Shown here in pieces: positions 18,351 through 23,541 of a stretch of 23,541 nucleotides of DNA. The translations under genes and the position numbers were made by a program. The stretch is from Reticulitermes lucifugus (lineage: Eukaryota > Arthropoda > Insecta > Blattodea > Rhinotermitidae): contig JAKCWW010009555.1 of assembly GCA_026260175.1 (NCBI GenBank), positions 1-23,541 on the forward strand. Direction: 5' to 3'. Below the pieces are notes generated by a model that did no database searches, was not told where the DNA came from, and saw only the letters and a program-made list of their open reading frames with translations. The stretch's first letter is position 1. Each line of letters begins with the position of its first letter.

Positions 18351-18359
18351 GCAGCGCGA

Positions 18360-18420
18360 ATCCTGATCCAGAGGTTGGCACTGTGTACCGTTCCGCTAGA
18401 CCTGAACTCTGGATCAGGAT
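18360..18420. repeat. Perfect 14-bp inverted repeat
   Basis: ATCCTGATCCAGAG (18360-18373) is the exact reverse complement of CTCTGGATCAGGAT (18407-18420), with a 33-base spacer. GCG flanks the repeat outside, so the pairing can extend slightly. It may be a small foldback element; no target duplication or coding is visible. Confidence 0.6.
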
Positions 18421-18429
18421 GCGCCACTC

Positions 18430-19800
18430 GGTTACATTTGGTACAGCATTCACAGATGTATCTACACCATGTATGAAATAGTGTTTGTAAGTCAACTATT
18501 ACAAACATGAAAAATTTGAGGTTATATCCAACAAATATAACATAGTATCTGTACTGAATAAGTACATTCTTCACAAACACAATAACAATAGTAATACATC
18601 TGCAGGACTAGAAATCTATGCACTAGGAAAGTAGGCTTAGAGTTCTGGGTATCAAAACTTAAAACTTTAGAAGTATTTGATTAATTCTTCCAGTGGCAGT
18701 GTGATGTGGCAACATGTGCTTTGTGTTGTTCCCTACAAACATTTGATATGAGAATTACTAAGAAACACTTCCAAAAAAGAAAATGAGTTGAATATTCTTT
18801 ATAGTGGCATACTCATTTTATACATAAAATTTTATACAGTTATCTTACATCAAAAAAAAAGAACAATGATATTTAATGGCTTATTGATTATTTGCATTTG
18901 TAGACTACAACTTTGTTTCCAAAACCCTATTAACTGAATGACTGCTAACAAGGAATGTGCACTATACTAATTGCTAAACCAACACACACATGTTTTCCTT
19001 TTATTACACTTTTCCTTTAAAAACATATGTAGTTATATGTTGGAAAAGAGAAGTACCCATTCTCACTCTGTGAAACCACACTATGAATACACCAAACATG
19101 ACTTGAAAATCTACGAAGTGTCTGAAAACAGCCTCCTTTCTCGAAATTAAAAAAAAATTATTTCAAATACATATCACTTTCCCCTTCCCAAATATATACA
19201 AATGGAAAACACACACACACACACACACACACGATCAACTGCCACCACTGCCGCCACCACCACCACCAGAAAACCATGTTTACATATGCATAATTTTCAT
19301 TAATTTGTGTCTAGGATTTTAAGCATAAAACTGCTTGAGTTCAGACAACATAGAGAAACACCCTTTTCTAATTTGTTGATTATTTTAGTTGTAAAATATG
19401 TGCATGTGGCTGATAAGCAGAAGATATGACTAAGGCAAAAATGCAAAAACATTCTGGTCATATGAATGTCAAATCCTTACTGCAAAGGCTCATTCAAAAA
19501 AAAAATGCAGACTAGTCATTCAGCATGATACATTCTTACACAATTTTTCTATGTCTATATATGATTCTATTGCAATGCACAGTGGGTCTTGAAATCAAAA
19601 TCTGTAAAATGTGAACAATGCTCATACAGTTTCTGACCTTAAAAAATTCACGTGCACTTACATCATGTTATAGGAACAACAGCGGCACATAACACACAAC
19701 AAAGTACTAACATGAAAAATGCATGGTATCAATCTTACAATGAACTGTTCCTAGCATAGAATCTGACTAAACTTAAAATACCAAATTCATAAGCAAAATT
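18430..19800. other. AT-rich noncoding DNA, no gene recognised
   Basis: No open frame with gene-like features is present. The texture (A/T homopolymers, poly(A)-signal-like words on both strands) would suit a long UTR or intron, but nothing proves transcription. Confidence 0.4.
19208..19268. repeat. (CA)n and (CCA/CCG)n microsatellites
   Basis: A run of CA dinucleotides (about 19208-19231) is followed by a CCA/CCG triplet run (about 19240-19268). Both are simple tandem repeats likely to vary in length. Confidence 0.85.
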
Positions 19801-19805
19801 CGAGA

Positions 19806-19915
19806 TTTTCATGATGTTTATTCATATATTGGTCTTCTGGCTTGTGACACTGTGTAGTCTTACTGGTTGATATCAACATTCCAGAGGAATACGCTACTTA
19901 CATCTTCAGAGTCAA
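19806..19915 (-). repeat. Degraded Penelope-like repeat fragment
   Basis: On the minus strand CTCTGAAGATGTAAG is followed by TTCCTCTGGAATGTTGATAT and CAGAAGACC. The CTGAAGATG start and the TCCTC-GAAACGTTG-like block, here decayed to GGAATGTTG, match the centre of widespread insect repeats with hammerhead-like cores. No paired stem survives, and no inverted partner is visible. Confidence 0.3.
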
Positions 19916-20497
19916 AGTGGGATTAGGCAGGCTGCAAGGTAGGACCACAGGAAGTTGCAAGGAAACAGAACCCAATAATATAAAATTAGAACAGTGCACA
20001 GGAAATGTGATACAAAACAGCCCTCTCAACATCCAGGGGAATGTGGTCACCAGGACATTTTGTATCCTCACATTCTGCACCATTCCCACTGACTTATCTT
20101 ACCACCTCCTGTAGACCATCCCTGCAACTTGCCTATCACTTTCACACCCTACTCACTTTGATCCTAAGATGGATGCAGTAGCTTCCTTCAAAACGTTTTC
20201 ATACACTAATAAAGCTTCAAAATCCAGAAAGCCAATACCTGAAATCATTAAGTACTTGTGAGATTTGAGATTCTTCTCACAACAATGACTATGAAGAGTA
20301 CTGGTCTCCTGTCCTGGGATGTGACATTCTGGATATATCAATATTTGAGGACCCTGTTGCCATTCCTTCAATACACTAGTACAAATCTACCTGACCACAA
20401 GGTGCAACATCCCAGACAACAGTAACCTTAATAATACTAAGTACATGATCCTTGTTAAGTTGCTTTAAGTATTAAAGGTTAAAGTTTTCATTGTCCA
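19916..20497. other. No gene recognised
   Basis: Overlapping short frames on both strands (19898-20089 minus, 19917-20114 plus, 20153-20371 minus) show no domains. Confidence 0.4.
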
Positions 20498-20576
20498 AGC
20501 CATGGAGGCATAGAGAGGAAGGAGAAGTACAGCTCCACTCATTCTTAACCTTGGCACAAGATGGAGGTGAGTGGGA
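20498..20576 (-). repeat. SINE fragment, family A (3' half)
   Basis: The stretch GGCACAAGATGGAGGTGAGTGG and the preceding AGTACAGCTCCACTCATTC match the fragment at 3700-3860. AGGCATAGAGAGGAAGGAG aligns with the 3' end of the intact copy at 5775-6039 in reverse. Only about 80 bases remain. Confidence 0.55.
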
Positions 20577-23220
20577 GAAGAGAAAGCTTTAGGTATTACA
20601 GTATACAAATATAATAGAAGAATGTTCACATTAGTTCATATGTCCACTTTCTGGGCAGGGTTGATGTTCATGTTCTAACCACCATATTCCATTGTCATAT
20701 ATATTCTTGCAGCACTGACATGTCCTCCATCCACTTAGTATATTCCATGAGTAACCAATGAGGTTCCATGAATTTTAGTGGGAAAATTATGAGATCTGTT
20801 TGAAATGACATGAAAGTGAAACTGCATACATTTATCTTTCTTTAACATATCACTCAAGGAATCCCAAGTGTTTAGTGATCAGTATGTCACTGCAAAGTGA
20901 AGTGAAACCAATACAGGTGCAACTGTTGCAAAAATTTCAAAATAGCACTGAAACTAAAAGAAGTCAAGTGGTTTGTGCAATTTCAAAGCATTACAAGGAT
21001 GTACAAGAAGCTTCATCAAACCCAAATATAAAGACACAGTGTCCCATGTTTGGGGAAGCCGGCTCTATTATGATGATTTGCTATGGTGGGAGCAAGAAGG
21101 ATGTGGTCATTGAAAAGTCAGTTTGACAAGCTGTTGTTACCAGTTGCAGAAAGTTTTATTTTGTAAGTAATTACCTACATAGGTAACTATTTACCAATCC
21201 TAGATAAACTAGGTTTATCTGTAAAGGTTATAAGCCACCGTAAAATACATTGCTTCGTTGGGTCAGCTATTGGGCTCAGTTATTTTCTGGTACTTCTAGT
21301 CTACTCTTTTGCAACTTCGTGAGATCCAGTGCTTGGTGTTGGCAAGTGGTCCCCCTCCCCTGCTGAACTTTGGCTCAGAGAAGTCTAAATTACTGGGATT
21401 AGAATGTGTTTGAAGTTAGTGTGAAGTGGTTATTGTAAAATGGGCTAGAATCAAAGCAGACTATGGCCTATAAGACTAGTAGCAGCTCTATCAACTATTT
21501 CAGCTTTAATTTAAAGACTATTTAAGTCTGTAACTCTGCAACTGTATGCTGATGACAGCTGTAGGCTAAAATTTACAAAAGCCTCGAGTTAAGTTGTCAG
21601 GTAACTCTTCCCCTACAAATCTGGTGAATAGGTGAATTGTTTGTTAAAACACCTGGTGAAAGAAGTCTAATTTAATTTACTTAGAAGGTATAGCATGCAG
21701 TTGTAATGACAGCACACTATGTAGGATACTACTGCCCTGTCAGTAAGTTTATGAATGACTGTTTGTAAGATACGAAAGAGATCCAAGGGACATGACTGCT
21801 ACTGTATTACTGCATTCAAACAAATCACACCACAAGTGGTGCAGAAGCCCTAAGGAAATCTGACCACACATTCTGTGAACACCAAGAAGGCAATAATTAG
21901 GTGTAATGACAGCTTCTTGTAGTTTTGTCCAGAGTTTCAATAAAATAAAGTGAAGCCCTTTCAATATTATAGTTCCAGTTTTATAACATTTCAAACTTGT
22001 GTCTCCTGTTATACCACTTTTCCAACTTTCATTCTTAATCTGGTCCCAGAATTACAGTCTTCACAAAACATACAATACAGTGTACTTGGGATTGATGCAT
22101 AGCAGATGCAATAGTTATACTCAAGAGATGGCAGTGAATGGGCCCATATGTAGCCAAGAGCTTCATTATCATTAGAACAACAGTCATTTTCAGAGTATTA
22201 CAATTGTCTGATTTTGGTGTAATCTATGAATAAAATAAAACATGTAAAGCAGAAGATTTAAGTAAGTTACAAAAATTTGATGTTTACATTACTTAACAAG
22301 CCAGGAACTTTCTGAAACTAAATGCAAAATTCCTTCTTCAAATTATGAAGTACAAGCAGACATATATATGAATAAAATAAAAATAATTAAACAATACTGA
22401 GTTCATAATAGCACAAATATATAGAGATGCAGGTTTTGAAAACAAAGTTATGACAGAAGCTGATATAGTTCAAAGTCACATGGCAGAAGCGTTGAGTAAT
22501 GTGAACTTATTGCACCAATGCCACCTGGGCTTTCAACACTCTACTATTCAACTTCTACATAACATGAAAAATTGTTGTGACACTATTCAGTGAGTTCTAG
22601 GTTCATATCCAACCACAAATTTTTGTTTTATTATTTTTTAAATATTAATGATTTTAACCATGTCAAAATAAAAAACTTTTAATCCCTTCCATGTTATGCA
22701 TGAGAAATCTCACTCAGAAATAGTGGGGAACAAATTTTAACACCTTCTATGTCGTCTCCATACTCTTAGTGTGCAGAACACAACTACACTCTACAAACTT
22801 ACTATTTCTGCCTCCATGCATCTGACATAGCTCATGCAGCAACTTCATTAAATTTTCTTCAAATCACATTTTATAATTTTCCACCTAAAAACAAAATTTG
22901 TTGGAAGTTGAATTTATGATCAATAAACAATAAAGTCAAATCAGGAATTTCACACAAATTCCATCACATAGACTTGCGCTTCAGTTTCATAACACCCACA
23001 TATACAAATACACAATTTAAGGACTATGAAATATCTACAGCCCTCTCTGCCTTACAGGAGCCTGAAACTTCCCCAAATTATACAAATTTTATGAAATATT
23101 AATACTTACACCTCCATTATGCAATGTGAAACTAAGGCTGGATATACAAAGTTTAGATTAAAAATACCTGACCTCTTCAGCCATGTAGATCACATGTATG
23201 TAAATTTCTGTGTAAATATA
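20577..23220. other. AT-rich noncoding DNA, no gene recognised
   Basis: The longest frames (20875-21126 plus, 83 codons; 21749-21994 minus, 81 codons) show no recognisable motif or splice context. The rest is AT-rich with scattered poly(A)-signal-like words on both strands. Confidence 0.4.
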
Positions 23221-23318
23221 TTCTCTCTCTCTCTTTATAAGGAACAACAACAGAAATGCTAATAATAACAATAATTCGGATGCTGCTGCTGATGATGATG
23301 ATGTTTATGATGATAATA
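23221..23318. repeat. TC and GCT/GAT microsatellites
   Basis: A TC run (about 23221-23235) is followed by AAT/AAC triplets and a GCT then GAT triplet tract (about 23279-23316). Confidence 0.8.
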
Positions 23319-23541
23319 GGAAAATATCAAGCATTCTCATCAGTCCTAAAGTGTTATAATTTTTATTACTCAAAACGGTATGTCACTCAAGCAACTGTTT
23401 CTCTTCTGGTCCCTTGAAAATCATATCACCTGCAATCTGTGCAATGCAGATTAGCCCAGCTAAAGATCAGTCATTTCATATAATGATACAGAAATAGTGT
23501 TTAATATCATTATGATACCAATGGGAACAGAATAAACAAAA
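23319..23541. other. Noncoding tail of the window
   Basis: No feature is seen before the window ends. Confidence 0.4.

Noticed and set aside
20875-21126. 83-codon plus-strand frame with a protein-like composition
   Set aside because: No recognisable family, no splice or promoter context, and the surrounding DNA is AT-rich and noncoding. It may be an exon or repeat fragment, but I cannot support it.
1-23541. CRISPR array, prokaryotic operon or phage-defence system
   Set aside because: Introns, a poly(A) signal, SINEs and AT-rich noncoding DNA show a eukaryotic nuclear genome. No spaced direct repeats of CRISPR type are present.

Overview
The window reads as insect nuclear DNA, probably from a polyneopteran such as a termite, cockroach or stick insect. 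The evidence is one spliced gene with GT-AG introns, AT-rich intergenic DNA, tRNA-derived SINEs, mariner and hAT remnants, and hairpin repeats like those of Penelope-type retroelements. The order-level guess rests only on the style of the repeats. There are no operons, and almost all open reading frames on either strand are chance frames in repeats or AT-rich DNA.

Positions 1-12,000 are a repeat graveyard. They hold a tRNA-headed SINE edge (1-61), a non-LTR retrotransposon C-terminal relic (585-743), pieces of one SINE family (1918-2090, 3700-3860, and an intact copy at 5775-6039 with 10-bp target duplications), a degenerate tandem array of about 142 bp (2790-3370), two copies of an unnamed dispersed repeat (3870-4640 and 7925-8510), three head-to-head hairpin elements centred on hammerhead-ribozyme-like cores (4357-4551, 5451-5718, 6609-6782), a complete second SINE with a 12-bp target duplication (7097-7484), a tRNA-like relic (9601-9658), an internally deleted mariner transposase relic (10555-11235), and a 257-bp non-autonomous hAT element (11564-11820).

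Positions 12,116-15,890 hold the one gene I identify with confidence. It encodes the MRG-binding protein (MRGBP, Eaf7 family), a subunit of the NuA4/TIP60 histone acetyltransferase complex, in three coding exons on the + strand (12116-12218, 12331-12452, 15192-15890). The inferred protein is 307 aa: a conserved N-terminal domain followed by a very long lysine/glutamate-rich tail. The start codon lies in a TISU/YY1-like context with a near-DRE motif upstream, and a poly(A) signal is at 16153-16158. The 2.7-kb second intron holds a fourth hammerhead-like inverted repeat (14226-14431).

Positions 16,190-23,541 are AT-rich and poor in recognisable elements. They hold a weak candidate for a small membrane or secreted protein on the minus strand (17403-17654), a 14-bp inverted repeat near 18.4 kb, CA/CCA and GCT/GAT microsatellites, one SINE fragment and one degraded Penelope-like relic (19806-19915). 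Much of this could be UTR or intron of genes outside the window.

The most unusual content is the set of hairpin repeats. The 5451-5718 unit keeps two inverted, nearly complete type I hammerhead ribozyme motifs. The 4357-4551 unit is demonstrably mobile: it sits inside an older repeat, flanked by a 12-bp target duplication, and a second uninterrupted copy of that repeat lies 4 kb away.
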